Assembly: GCF_900109295.1 (NCBI RefSeq)
Contig: NZ_FOIZ01000002.1
Span: 868,001 to 932,000 of the forward strand
Reading direction: 5' to 3'
Source: Cognatiyoonia koreensis
Lineage (GTDB): Bacteria; Pseudomonadota; Alphaproteobacteria; Rhodobacterales; Rhodobacteraceae
Length of the DNA stretch: 64,000 nucleotides
Part shown: positions 15,824 to 24,937 of the stretch, piece by piece
How the letters are laid out: each line of letters begins with the position of its first letter
Numbering within the stretch: position 1 is the stretch's first letter
Notes under the pieces: generated by a model
Told to the model about the DNA's origin: nothing
The model's input: only the letters and a program-made list of their open reading frames with translations
The model's database searches: none
Program-made: the position numbers and the translations under genes

Positions 15824-17572
15824 TCAGTTGGCTGCTGCCTTGTTGACATCAGAATTTCTGAATTCCGGGCCTCTCAGACTATGAGCGGCTTCGAATTGCG
15901 ACAGAAAAACCTTACCGGTCATTTCTTTGAGGAAATGTCCCTTTTTCAAACGATCCATCACCGGGCCTTTGACTTCGGAAAGATGAAGTTTGACATCCAT
16001 TTCGCGCAGTCGCTGGTTGATGGCCTCAAGCGACTCCAGCGCGCTCAAGTCGATTTCATTGATGGCAGAGCACTGCAGGATGACGTGCCTGATCTGCTTG
16101 TCGCCGGCGACCCGGTTTTGAATCTTATCTTCGAGGAACCGTGCGTTTGCGAAGTAAAGGCTTTCGTCCACGCGGAGCGAAACGACCGTGGGGTCTGTCA
16201 TCACGTCATGGCGTAGGATGTTACGGTAGTGTTCGGTGCCGGGAACCTGCCCGACCTCTGCAATGTGTGGTCTAGAGGATCTGTAGAGATGCAAAAGGAT
16301 CGACAGACCCACCCCGGCGGACACCCCGGCTTCAACTCCGAAAGCGAGGGTCACGATGATTGTCGTTAGTACCGCGGCGAAATCCGCCTTTGAGTAATGC
16401 CAGCTCCGGCGCAGGATCGAGAAATCAACAAGGCTCAGAACTGCGACGATGATCGTTGCTGCTAGCGTTGCATTGGGAAGGAAGTAGATCAGCGGAGTAA
16501 GCGAAACGGCAGCGATGGCAAGTCCCAGCGCCGTAAATGCACCGGCGGCTGGCGTTTCCGCGCCTGCATCAAAGTTGACGACCGACCGCGAAAAACCTCC
16601 TGTCACTGGAAATCCACCGGTGAGGGATGCCCCGATATTTGCCGCCCCAAGCCCGAGCAATTCCTGATCGGGATCAATCCGCTGGCGCTTTTTCGCGGCG
16701 AGGGTTTGGGCGACGGAGATCGATTCAACAAAGCCGATGATTGAAATCAGAAAAGCGGGCAATAGAAGCTGACCTAGTAGCGACGGCGAAAAAGATGGAA
16801 GCGTGAAGGGTGGAAGGCTTTGCGGCACATCCCCGACGATCTTGACCCCATTTTCGTCCAGTCCGAACGACCAGACCGCAATCGTCGTTACGACCACGAC
16901 AGCAACCGGACCCGCTTTGACGAGTATTCCTGTCAGTCTCGGCTTCAGCCCAAGGCTTTCTAGGAGGGGTTTCAGCCCTTTGCGGACCCAGAACAGAAAT
17001 GCGGTCGCTGCAATGCCAATAACTGCGGTGATCCAGTTCGACTCCGTCAGATGGGTCACAAGCGAAATGACAAGCTCCAGTAGGTTATGCCCTTCTGCGT
17101 CAATACCAAGGATGTGTTTTATCTGGCTGGCGGCGATGATGATCCCTGATGCCGTAATGAACCCTGCAATGACGGGGTGTGACAGGAAATTCGCAACGAA
17201 CCCAAGACGGAACAATCCCATCACGATCAGCATCAGGCCTGACAATGCTGCAAGCGAAAGTGCCGCAACTCCGTAACCCATTGTGCCCTGTTCGACGATA
17301 TTGCTAAGAGCGGCGGCTGTCATCAATGAGACAACCGCAACGGGTCCGACTGCCAGCGCGCGGCTCGTCCCAAATACTGCGTAAAGCAGGATCGGCACGA
17401 TGGATGCGTAAAGTCCGGCTTCGGCCGGAAGCCCCGCCAACAGCGCATAAGCCAGTGATTGCGGGATCAGCATGATCGTTACGATCAACGCTGCCATCAG
17501 ATCGTTCGACAATGCGGCGCGCGAATAATCGCGACCCCAGACAAGAATTGGCAGGTAGCGGGAAAGCATCAT
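15824..17572 (-). CDS. SulP family inorganic anion transporter with STAS domain
   Basis: A 582-aa protein. Residues 15-410 are the multi-span SLC26/SulP transport core (MLIPQSLAYALLAGLPAEAGLY is the hallmark first helix pair). Residues 440-560 form a cytoplasmic STAS domain (VVSLRVDESLYFANARFLED). SulP proteins move sulfate, bicarbonate or related anions. As the last gene of the sulfide/persulfide cluster it may export sulfite or sulfate, or import sulfur anions; the direction is not evident. It starts 58 bases after the stop of the DUF442-SQR gene in the same orientation and is probably co-transcribed. Confidence 0.87.
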   Translation of the reverse strand: MMLSRYLPILVWGRDYSRAALSNDLMAALIVTIMLIPQSLAYALLAGLPAEAGLYASIVPILLYAVFGTSRALAVGPVAVVSLMTAAALSNIVEQGTMGYGVAALSLAALSGLMLIVMGLFRLGFVANFLSHPVIAGFITASGIIIAASQIKHILGIDAEGHNLLELVISLVTHLTESNWITAVIGIAATAFLFWVRKGLKPLLESLGLKPRLTGILVKAGPVAVVVVTTIAVWSFGLDENGVKIVGDVPQSLPPFTLPSFSPSLLGQLLLPAFLISIIGFVESISVAQTLAAKKRQRIDPDQELLGLGAANIGASLTGGFPVTGGFSRSVVNFDAGAETPAAGAFTALGLAIAAVSLTPLIYFLPNATLAATIIVAVLSLVDFSILRRSWHYSKADFAAVLTTIIVTLAFGVEAGVSAGVGLSILLHLYRSSRPHIAEVGQVPGTEHYRNILRHDVMTDPTVVSLRVDESLYFANARFLEDKIQNRVAGDKQIRHVILQCSAINEIDLSALESLEAINQRLREMDVKLHLSEVKGPVMDRLKKGHFLKEMTGKVFLSQFEAAHSLRGPEFRNSDVNKAAAN

Positions 17573-17630
17573 GTTCTTCTCTATTCAGGGCAACCGCCCC
17601 TTCTGTTCGCGCAAGGGACGGTTGCTGGTA

Positions 17631-19304
17631 CTACTCGGCGGCGATCTTTTCAGGCTTGGCCATCCATTCCCGACCTTTGAGCATACCTTTCCAGTAAACA
17701 GGGGGCAGCATCCTTTCCTTCAGGAACCATGCTGCGCGTGTGGGCTTGGTCCCGTCGATCAAAAACTTTGGGAAGCTGGGCAGCAGAGTGCCGCCATAGC
17801 CGAATTCGGCCAGAACGATCTTGCCACGCTCGACTGTCAATGGGCAGGAACCATAGCCGTTGTATTGTGCAACTGGCGATCCGCCACGCATATCTGCCAC
17901 GATGTTTTCGGCCACGATCGGGGCTTGAATGCGTGCTGCCGCAGCCGTCTTGGCGTTGGGCGCGTTCATGACATCCCCAAGCGACCAGATGTTGCCATAG
18001 GTCTTGTGGCGCAGCGTCGCTTGATCCACATCGACCCAGCCTGCGGCGTCTGCCAGCGGAGAAACACGAATGAAGTCGGGGGCCGTTTGTGGTGGGCAGA
18101 CATGCATCATATTAAATTCAATCTCGACCCGTTCGACAGGCGCATCTGGTACTGCCACATCGAACCACGCCTTCTTTGAAGGGCCGTCCACAGCGACAAG
18201 GTTATGAAAGAAGTTCAGCGTGGCGTCATATTTGTTGATGTAATCCATCAGTGCGGGGACATAATCTTTGACCCCGAACAGGACGCCGCCTGCGTTGTTG
18301 AACTGGATGTCCATGTTCTTGAGGACCCCGCGACGGTGCCAAGCATCCGCTGAGAGGTACAGCGCCTTTTGTGGGGCACCGGCGCATTTAATCGGCATCG
18401 GCGGCTGGGTAAAGATCGCGCGACCTTTTTTCAGACCCTTCACCAACTGCCAAGTGTAGGGGGCCAAATCGTAACGATAATTCGAAGTCACGCCGTTCTG
18501 GCCCAATGTCTGAACTAGGCCTTCGACCTTGTTCCAGTCGAGTTTCAGTCCCGGGCAGACAATCAAGCGGCCATATTTGACGACCCGACATCCGTCGAGG
18601 ATGATGGCATCATTCTGTGGTTCGAACGCAGCGACTGCGGCCTTGATCCAGTGCACACCTTGCGGGATGAGGGACCCCATCGTGCGTGCTGTCTGTTCGG
18701 GGTCGAAAATCCCGCCACCCACCATCGTCCAGCCCGGTTGATAGTAATGGATATCGGCAGGATCGATGATCGCGATTTCAAGGCCTGGTTTGCGGGCTTT
18801 CAGGCTTGCTGCTGCGGCTATCCCGCCAGCACCAGCACCAACGATCACGACTTCATAGCGTGCATCGCCCGTATCAGTTGGCGTCTTGCCGCCATTCACG
18901 ATCCGGCGCACCACGCCACCCATGTCATAGCCCGCCGCTTTTGTCGCCGCGAGGATGTCTGCGACGCTGCGGTTGCCGGCCTGCGAAAGCGACCAGAGCG
19001 TGGCAGATCGCGTGCCTGTGCGACAATAGGCAAGCACGGGGCCAGGCAATTTTGCAAGCGCCATGTCAAATGCGGCTGCATCCTCGTCCGATACCTTGCC
19101 TGCGACAATCGGCTGATAGACAGCTTCAAGACCTGCGGCCTTTGCGGCTTTTGACAGCTCTGCGAATGTGGGCTGGTCTGCGCCTTCGCCGTCAGGGCGG
19201 TTGCACACGATCGCGCGAAAGCCCGCGTCCTTGATCGCCTGGATATCGTCCGCAGTGACCTGCGGACTGACTGACAGGCGTGCGGTCAGTGATTTGATTT
19301 CCAT
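17631..19304 (-). CDS. DUF442 (TIGR01244) / sulfide:quinone oxidoreductase-like fusion protein
   Basis: A 557-aa fusion. Residues 1-140 are a TIGR01244/DUF442 domain with the phosphatase/rhodanese-like loop AYCRTGTRSATLW (Cys94). Residues 150-557 form an SQR-type flavoprotein beginning YEVVIVGAGAGGIAAAASL. Three cysteines sit where SQR redox cysteines are expected (IVCPGLKLDW, PIKCAGAPQKA, HVCPPQTAPDF). It should oxidise sulfide to sulfane sulfur and pass electrons to quinone, with the N-terminal domain acting on the persulfide product. The ATG at 19304 has an AAGGGA ahead of it; a TTG at 19325 overlapping the upstream stop is an alternative. Confidence 0.86.
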   Translation of the reverse strand: MEIKSLTARLSVSPQVTADDIQAIKDAGFRAIVCNRPDGEGADQPTFAELSKAAKAAGLEAVYQPIVAGKVSDEDAAAFDMALAKLPGPVLAYCRTGTRSATLWSLSQAGNRSVADILAATKAAGYDMGGVVRRIVNGGKTPTDTGDARYEVVIVGAGAGGIAAAASLKARKPGLEIAIIDPADIHYYQPGWTMVGGGIFDPEQTARTMGSLIPQGVHWIKAAVAAFEPQNDAIILDGCRVVKYGRLIVCPGLKLDWNKVEGLVQTLGQNGVTSNYRYDLAPYTWQLVKGLKKGRAIFTQPPMPIKCAGAPQKALYLSADAWHRRGVLKNMDIQFNNAGGVLFGVKDYVPALMDYINKYDATLNFFHNLVAVDGPSKKAWFDVAVPDAPVERVEIEFNMMHVCPPQTAPDFIRVSPLADAAGWVDVDQATLRHKTYGNIWSLGDVMNAPNAKTAAAARIQAPIVAENIVADMRGGSPVAQYNGYGSCPLTVERGKIVLAEFGYGGTLLPSFPKFLIDGTKPTRAAWFLKERMLPPVYWKGMLKGREWMAKPEKIAAE

Positions 19305-19321
19305 GAGGCTATCCCTTTCAA

Positions 19322-20203
19322 TCAAAGGCCGTTGACAGGCACACGCAACATCGGGTTGCCGTCCTTGTCTTTGGGAAGTTCACCTGCCCGCATGTTCACT
19401 TGCAGTGATGGAATGATCAGGTTGGGCATCGCAAGCTGCGCATCACGTTCGGTGCGGAATCGGATGAAGTCTTCACGTGTCTTGTCACCGCCGACATGTA
19501 TGTTGTGCGCCTTCTCTTCGGCAACCGTGGTTTCCCACTGGATCGCGCGGCCGTTTGGCCCATAGTCATGACACATGAACAGACGCATGTTGTCGGGCAG
19601 TTCCAGCACCTTCTGAATGCTATCATAAAGCTGTCCTGCATCGCCGCCCGGGAAATCGGCACGCGCAGATCCGCCATCGGGCATAAACAGTGTATCACCA
19701 ACAAAAGCGGCGTTCCCCATAACGTGAACCATGCATGCGGGCGTGTGTCCGGGCGTATACATGGCAAAGCCTTGCATGTTACCGACCATATACGTGTCGC
19801 CATCCTTGAAGAGCGCATCGAACTGCGACCCGTCACGCTGGAATTCGGTGCCCTCGTTGAAAACCTTCCCAAAGGTTTCCTGCACGACCATGATCTTTTC
19901 ACCGACACCGATCTTGCCGCCAAGTTTTTGCTGGATGTAGGGCGCAGCGCTCAGGTGGTCGGCGTGAACATGGGTCTCGATAATCCAATCCAACTTGAGA
20001 CCGCGCGACGTGATTTCTGCAATCAGCGCGTCCGCGTGATCGTAAGTAATCCGTCCGGCAGCATAATCGATGTCCATCACACTATCTATGATCGCGCAAT
20101 GATCGCTTTCGGGATCCTTGACGATATAGGAAATTGTATTCGTCGCCTCGTCGAAGTGTGCAGAAACGTCGGGCTTGATTGTTAGGTCGACAGGGTAGGT
20201 CAT
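19322..20203 (-). CDS. MBL-fold hydrolase, persulfide dioxygenase-like (Blh type)
   Basis: A 293-aa metallo-beta-lactamase-fold protein. THVHADHLSA (His78, His80, Asp82, His83) is the metal motif, followed by YTPGHTPACMVHVMG and VGDTLFMPDGGSARADFPGG, which resembles the ETHE1/Blh persulfide dioxygenases and their relatives. It probably oxidises glutathione persulfide made by SQR to sulfite. The start at 20203 has CCGGAGG ahead of it; the open frame extends upstream without a better start. A GTGAC-palindrome lies 75 bases upstream, and the Crp/Fnr-type gene is next. The SQR fusion follows after 17 bases. Confidence 0.87.
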   Translation of the reverse strand: MTYPVDLTIKPDVSAHFDEATNTISYIVKDPESDHCAIIDSVMDIDYAAGRITYDHADALIAEITSRGLKLDWIIETHVHADHLSAAPYIQQKLGGKIGVGEKIMVVQETFGKVFNEGTEFQRDGSQFDALFKDGDTYMVGNMQGFAMYTPGHTPACMVHVMGNAAFVGDTLFMPDGGSARADFPGGDAGQLYDSIQKVLELPDNMRLFMCHDYGPNGRAIQWETTVAEEKAHNIHVGGDKTREDFIRFRTERDAQLAMPNLIIPSLQVNMRAGELPKDKDGNPMLRVPVNGL

Positions 20204-20277
20204 GGTTTTGCCTCCGGATGAGAAACGGAAATTATCGAAAAGGTCCCTTCGCATAGGCCTATTCGGGACCGGCGTCG

Positions 20278-20290
20278 GTGACATTGTCAC
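20278..20290 (-). promoter_or_regulatory. Predicted Crp/Fnr-type operator (GTGACATTGTCAC) before the MBL-SQR-SulP genes
   Basis: GTGACA and TGTCAC form a perfect palindrome around one central base. An almost identical site lies at 21311-21323 in front of the DUF2892-regulator pair; the two share flanking CG before and AA after (CGGTGACWTTGTCACYAA). Each stands upstream of one transcription unit of the same sulfur module. The linked Crp/Fnr protein is the obvious candidate to bind them. Confidence 0.65.
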
Positions 20291-20308
20291 TAAATCGGAG
20301 ATGATGAT

Positions 20309-20986
20309 TCAGGTGTTGTGGTGCGCCAGTTGTGTCAGCTGCGCCCGGTTGCGCAAAGTTACACTGCCCCGGCTTTGCGCGATCCAGCCGCGTCGCTGGA
20401 ATTCCTGAAGTTGTCGCGAGATCACTTCGCGCGCTGTTCCAAGTTCGACCGATAGTTTCTGGTGCGTCGTCGCGATAGTGTCTGCACCGTCAGACAATTC
20501 GATCAGCCTGTCTGCCAGTCGCACGTCCAGCCGTTGAAACGCGACTTCGTCAATCATGTGGAACAGGTCGGTAATTCGCTTTGAAAACGCGGCAAAGACG
20601 AAGTCCCGAAAGGATTTTGATTGCGCGACCAGATCGTCAAATACATCGCGAGGAATGGCTGCAGCCTGCACCTGCGTTTCCGAAATGCCTTCTGCAGCAT
20701 AGTGTTCGTAAGCAAGAAGGCAGGCCGTCGTCAGGACGCAGCTTTCACCCGCATGGATGCGGTAAAGCACGATCTCATGGCCGGTATCCGACACTTGTTG
20801 TACGCGCACCGTGCCATCCAGTAGGAACAGCATGTTTTCCGGCGAATTGCCTGGGCCAAAGATCGTTGTGTTGGCGGGGACCGAAATGATCGCGCTGCGT
20901 TTCAGCAAAAGGTCTTTGACCGGGGACTCCAAATAAGAGAGACCCGGAAAACGTTCGACCCATTCTTCGTCAATCGCCATTTGCAT
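20309..20986 (-). CDS. Crp/Fnr family regulator, probable sensor of reactive sulfur or redox state
   Basis: A 225-aa protein with an N-terminal cyclic-nucleotide-binding-like beta-barrel (LFLLDGTVRVQQVSDTGHEI) and a C-terminal winged helix (TTHQKLSVELGTAREVISRQ). It lacks the N-terminal cysteine cluster of FNR. It does have two barrel cysteines six residues apart in GESCVLTTACLL (Cys83 and Cys89 in this numbering), which could form a disulfide or polysulfide bridge. It sits between DUF2892 and the MBL gene, and two matching palindromes flank its transcription unit. The start is uncertain: ATG at 20986 fits family length; 20980 and 21031 are also in frame. Confidence 0.82.
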   Translation of the reverse strand: MQMAIDEEWVERFPGLSYLESPVKDLLLKRSAIISVPANTTIFGPGNSPENMLFLLDGTVRVQQVSDTGHEIVLYRIHAGESCVLTTACLLAYEHYAAEGISETQVQAAAIPRDVFDDLVAQSKSFRDFVFAAFSKRITDLFHMIDEVAFQRLDVRLADRLIELSDGADTIATTHQKLSVELGTAREVISRQLQEFQRRGWIAQSRGSVTLRNRAQLTQLAHHNT

Positions 20987-21061
20987 CCCATCAGTGACAG
21001 CTAGAATGCAGTAGCGCACGCATGAATGCAATTGCAGCGAACCGTTCGGTCTGATGAACGC

Positions 21062-21256
21062 CTAGCAGTCAGTGCAGGTTTTGAAACCAAACACGCGGTA
21101 GAGCGGGCAGAAGTTCAAGGCCGCCGTTCCGACCAGAATAAGGCCAAGCCATCCCCAAACGCCGATTGTGCCGATCGCGGCAAGAACAACAAGAATAGCG
21201 CCAATCACAAGGCGCAAGAGACGGTCTGTCGTGCCAAGATTACGCGAGATTTGCAT
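21062..21256 (-). CDS. DUF2892 (YgaP-like) small membrane protein
   Basis: A 64-aa protein starting MQISRNLGTTDRLLRLVIG, with two hydrophobic segments and a cysteine-rich end (NFCPLYRVFGFKTCTDC). It matches the DUF2892 family, which also forms the membrane part of the YgaP rhodanese, and is common in sulfide-oxidation gene groups. The start at 21256 has an AGAGGAGA site. A GTGAC palindrome lies about 55 bases ahead. The Crp/Fnr gene follows in the same direction, so the pair is probably one unit. A role in moving or holding sulfur across the membrane is an inference. Confidence 0.8.
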   Translation of the reverse strand: MQISRNLGTTDRLLRLVIGAILVVLAAIGTIGVWGWLGLILVGTAALNFCPLYRVFGFKTCTDC

Positions 21257-21310
21257 GATGTTTCTCCTCTTTCCTGTTTCGGACCTTAGCATAGTCTGCC
21301 GCACACGACG

Positions 21311-21323
21311 GTGACTTTGTCAC
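21311..21323 (-). promoter_or_regulatory. Predicted Crp/Fnr-type operator (GTGACTTTGTCAC) before the DUF2892 gene
   Basis: Perfect inverted repeat GGTGAC/GTCACC (21310-21324) around TTT. It has the same core and flanks as the site at 20278-20290. It is centred about 60 bases upstream of the DUF2892 start and could also influence the divergent gene at 21463. Confidence 0.65.
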
Positions 21324-21462
21324 CAATGACACACAAGTCTTCGGCGGCTGTCAGCGCGACAAATTCCCTACAAAAGTCGGATCACCGTAAGATTATCGCC
21401 ACTTTTGCACCCCATTGTCCAAGAACTGGAAGGACGCAGTGGGTGCGTGAAAGGGGCCGAAC

Positions 21463-23754
21463 ATGCTTGATAAACAAGACCTGGAGGAGTCTGACTCGGC
21501 ACAGAATGTCGGAGCGGTGACTTACACCGGTGACCTGAAAGGCCGCATTATCGCGCACCGCAACGACCGAATGGGTGCGCGGCTGATCGCGATGATCAAC
21601 GCAATGCGGATCGCAGATACGCTTGATCTTCCGTTTCTGGTGGGCTGGACGACACATGGCCGCACCAGCGAAGAAATCCGTCGCCCGTCCGACATTTTTT
21701 CAAGGGACTTTATCGCCCAACATTTCTTTGGCGGCGACGACCTGAACCGGATCTGGCCCAGTTTGACAAATCTGGACAAGATTGAAGAGACATCGCCGCA
21801 ATCCATCCGCAGTGCCGCCAGCAAGGGCGCATCGTTTCTGTCCGAGGTCGTTCTTGGCAGCCTTGTTCTGCCTTGGGAAAATGCGGATGAAGTCGAAGCG
21901 ATATTGCCGACCTATTTCAAGAAAATCCCATTCTCGCCGGTCGTGGCGCAGGTGATGCAAGAAATCGACGACCGCTTTGCCGGTCTGTCCTTGCGCGCTT
22001 ATCACATCCGACGCGGCGATATCATTTCCGATCCAATCACGTCAGAAAAGCTGTGGCCGAACAAGTACATCCCGCGTGAATTTTACGAGGTCCATATCCG
22101 GCAGTTCCTCGATGGCGGCGGTGACCGATGCATCATTTTTTCGGACACGCCAGAAGAGATTGCACGTCTCAAAGAAATCGATAGCCGCATTTTGGCATTC
22201 GACGACGTCGTCCCAAATGATGGACTGACTGCTGGACAGCGCGATTTTCTGGAACTGTTTTCAATGTCGAAGTGCCCGCAGATTTTTGGCCCTCCGGAAA
22301 GCGCATTTTCACAGACGGCGGCCACGATTGGTGGTGGCAAGGTCTTTGCAGTTCAAACATCGCTATCCAACGCGGAACACGCGAAGGCGATGAACCTGAT
22401 GTCGAGCCGCCTTGCGCAGCCGGAACGCTATTTCCTAGGCGATGGTGATGTCGGGCAGAACTTTCCATTTCTCATCGAACACTATGAAAATAACGGTCAA
22501 CCGAAAGAAGCGCGTGATATTATTCAGCAGCTGGTCGAAGATGGCTTTTCGCGATCCTACGCCTATCCGCAGCTTTGCCGGTTGTCTTGGGCGTGTGATG
22601 ATCTTGCCGCGGTGCATGACATACTTGAAACGGCCCGCAAGCGTCCGATCATGACCGATGCAGCGATGGCGACGCTTTATGCGTTTTCCGCGCTGTCATA
22701 CATGCAGCGTGGCGACAAGACCAAAGCTTTGCGTAGTATCCAATCGGCATACTGGTTCGGTCCGCTGGACAAGATTGTCGGCGGTATCCTGAACATGATG
22801 CTGTCGGTCGGATGGTTGGGCGATCAAACGATCTATCCCTTCGATGCAGGGCTTGTGCGCAACAAGGGCCGGCTTTTCCCACAGAACAATCCGGAACTGG
22901 ACATCTTCAACACCATTGCGCTGCCCGGTGGTTATAAGGGTAAACCGCAGTATTACCCGTGGGATCTGGCCGTCCGGGATTGGCGGTTTATTCATGGCAA
23001 GAAGCTGAACCGCGCGTTCTGGCAAAAGGGCAAGCTGCAAAACGAGCTAAGTCGACTTGTCCGATCTTCCTCAAAGATCGCCGGATCGCCGCAATTATCC
23101 AGCGCCATGTCAATCTATCTGCGCTATTTGGAGGAGTTCGAAGCCGCCTATAAAGAAAGCACCCGGGCCGAGGCGCAGGACAGGTTCAACCCGCTTTATG
23201 CAAAGCGCAGCGCCGACATTCTGCTGGAGTCAGGTGATTTGGGTGAAGGTATCAGTGCGCTGTCGCGCGCAGCGGATATGTCAGATGACAACCCGTATTA
23301 CCTTGCACATCTAGGGTTCTGGTACGGAAAGGCCCGAATGCCTGACATGGCTTATGATACTTTTATGCGGCTTGCTGACGTCAACCACACTAGCATCGAG
23401 GTCACGTTGATGACCTCTGAATTCCTGCGTCGACGGCTTGACACCCGCGACCAGGCGCTGGTCCTTTTGAATGAGGTCGAGGCCAAAGCGCATGGGTCGC
23501 AGCGCGTGCTGATTTCAAAAGCCCGCCTGCTCTTGCTGATGGGACGCACTGAAAAAGCCGCTGCAATCTACCGCACAATCGCTGCGCAACATACGGCGCA
23601 TGAAAATGTCTTTGTACAGATGTATCGCCTATTGGCGAAGGACGGGCATGAAAGCCTTGCCCGCAGTATTCTGCAGGATAGCCAGTTCACGCCGGACGAC
23701 ATCCAAGAACGTTTCAAAGAAACGCTTTCCGATCCTGACAAACTCGCTGCCTGA
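21463..23754 (+). CDS. Putative fucosyltransferase-like glycosyltransferase with C-terminal TPR-type repeats
   Basis: A 763-aa protein without signal peptide. Residues 15-310 begin GRIIAHRNDRMGARLIAMIN and contain AYHIRRGDI (near residue 180), the HxRRGD nucleotide-binding motif of GT11/GT23-type fucosyltransferases, and FLELFSMSKCPQIFGPPESA toward the end of the domain. Residues 330-760 are helical and repeat-like (LILLMGRTEKAAAIYRTIA-type units), fitting tetratricopeptide repeats. Its 3' end faces the gmd/fcl/colD-like operon, so it may use the GDP-deoxysugar made there. The family of the N-terminal domain is an inference from motifs only. Confidence 0.65.
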   Translation: MLDKQDLEESDSAQNVGAVTYTGDLKGRIIAHRNDRMGARLIAMINAMRIADTLDLPFLVGWTTHGRTSEEIRRPSDIFSRDFIAQHFFGGDDLNRIWPSLTNLDKIEETSPQSIRSAASKGASFLSEVVLGSLVLPWENADEVEAILPTYFKKIPFSPVVAQVMQEIDDRFAGLSLRAYHIRRGDIISDPITSEKLWPNKYIPREFYEVHIRQFLDGGGDRCIIFSDTPEEIARLKEIDSRILAFDDVVPNDGLTAGQRDFLELFSMSKCPQIFGPPESAFSQTAATIGGGKVFAVQTSLSNAEHAKAMNLMSSRLAQPERYFLGDGDVGQNFPFLIEHYENNGQPKEARDIIQQLVEDGFSRSYAYPQLCRLSWACDDLAAVHDILETARKRPIMTDAAMATLYAFSALSYMQRGDKTKALRSIQSAYWFGPLDKIVGGILNMMLSVGWLGDQTIYPFDAGLVRNKGRLFPQNNPELDIFNTIALPGGYKGKPQYYPWDLAVRDWRFIHGKKLNRAFWQKGKLQNELSRLVRSSSKIAGSPQLSSAMSIYLRYLEEFEAAYKESTRAEAQDRFNPLYAKRSADILLESGDLGEGISALSRAADMSDDNPYYLAHLGFWYGKARMPDMAYDTFMRLADVNHTSIEVTLMTSEFLRRRLDTRDQALVLLNEVEAKAHGSQRVLISKARLLLLMGRTEKAAAIYRTIAAQHTAHENVFVQMYRLLAKDGHESLARSILQDSQFTPDDIQERFKETLSDPDKLAA

Positions 23755-23770
23755 TCGCAGCGATTTGTTG

Positions 23771-24937
23771 TCAGATGTCGTTTAGGACATCGACAATTTC
23801 GGGAATAGGGTAGTGGTGGTTTCCGATAAAGAGCCCATGGGTGTCGATGTATTCGGCATTTGTCATGTTGCCATGAATGATATGCGGGATGTGTGACATG
23901 ACGGGGTTCTTGGTAAAGTTGCCCGCCACAATTGGGCGGCACTCAATGCCAAGCGCAGTGAGCTTGGCGACAAACTCCTTGCGGGTGATACCGGCGTCGG
24001 GACGCAGTAAAAGTGAAAAGCCAAACCAGCTGCTTTCGCCAATTTCAGATTGTAATGTGAACAGCGGATGATTGGGCAAACCGTCTTGAACGCGCTTCGC
24101 ATTGTCACGGCGTCCTTCAATCAGGTCTGGAAGTTTTTTCAACTGCTCTTGACCCAATGCGCCCGACATTTCCAAGGGGCGCAGATTGTATCCCGGCAGG
24201 ACGAAATTGAAGCTTTCCTCGAACGGGTCATCGCTCTTGGTTCCGGTTACGAGGTTTTCCTTGGGAAGATGGCGGGTCCAGCCATGCGAACGCATCGACA
24301 ACATGATGTGGTACAGTTCTTCGTCATCTGTCGTGATGATCCCGCCTTCCATCGTTGAAATGTGATGCGAGAAGAAGCTGGAAAAGCTGCCAACGTGCGC
24401 AAACGTGCCTGTATGCTTGCCCTTGAACGTCGCACCCATACTTTCGCAGTTGTCTTCCAGCAGCACGATCTTGCGATTGCCAATGATTTCTTTGATGCGA
24501 TCAAAGTCGTTGGGGTTTCCAAGCAGATTTACGATCATGATCGCGCGGGTCTTGTTCGTCACGGCAGCTGCCAGCGCGTCGAGGTCGTAGTTTAGCGTGG
24601 CGCGGTCGATATCGACAAACTTCTGCACCAACCCATACTGGGCGAGCGGGTAGTAAGTTGTGGACCAGCTTACGGCGGGCACGATGACTTCGTCGCCGGC
24701 TTTTAGCCGCAGATCATCGTTCTTGCTGTAAAAGAATGCGCCTGTCATCAATAGGTTTGCAGACGACCCCGAATTGACCATGACCGCAAATTTGGACCCG
24801 AAATACGCCGCGAACTGCTCTTCAAAGGTCCGCACTTCGGTACCCATGGAATACATATCCGATGCGATGACACGTTGCAGGGCGTCCTGTTCGGCCTGAT
24901 CCCAGGACGACGTGGCAAGTGGAAATCTGACTGTCAT
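23771..24937 (-). CDS. colD: GDP-4-keto-6-deoxy-D-mannose 3-dehydratase-like PLP enzyme (ColD-like)
   Basis: A 388-aa protein of the DegT/DnrJ/EryC1/StrS fold, the same length as E. coli ColD. In aminotransferases of this fold a Lys binds PLP; here the segment reads SSFFSHHISTMEGG, with His191-His192 at that place. This His is the mark of the 3-dehydratases ColD and RfbH, which remove the C3 hydroxyl rather than install an amine. VNSGSSANLL and LLEDNCESMGATF are the other PLP-site segments. It would act on the GMD product toward GDP-colitose. Start at 24937 overlaps the upstream SDR stop by ATGA. An aminotransferase annotation would be the usual automatic call. Confidence 0.78.
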   Translation of the reverse strand: MTVRFPLATSSWDQAEQDALQRVIASDMYSMGTEVRTFEEQFAAYFGSKFAVMVNSGSSANLLMTGAFFYSKNDDLRLKAGDEVIVPAVSWSTTYYPLAQYGLVQKFVDIDRATLNYDLDALAAAVTNKTRAIMIVNLLGNPNDFDRIKEIIGNRKIVLLEDNCESMGATFKGKHTGTFAHVGSFSSFFSHHISTMEGGIITTDDEELYHIMLSMRSHGWTRHLPKENLVTGTKSDDPFEESFNFVLPGYNLRPLEMSGALGQEQLKKLPDLIEGRRDNAKRVQDGLPNHPLFTLQSEIGESSWFGFSLLLRPDAGITRKEFVAKLTALGIECRPIVAGNFTKNPVMSHIPHIIHGNMTNAEYIDTHGLFIGNHHYPIPEIVDVLNDI

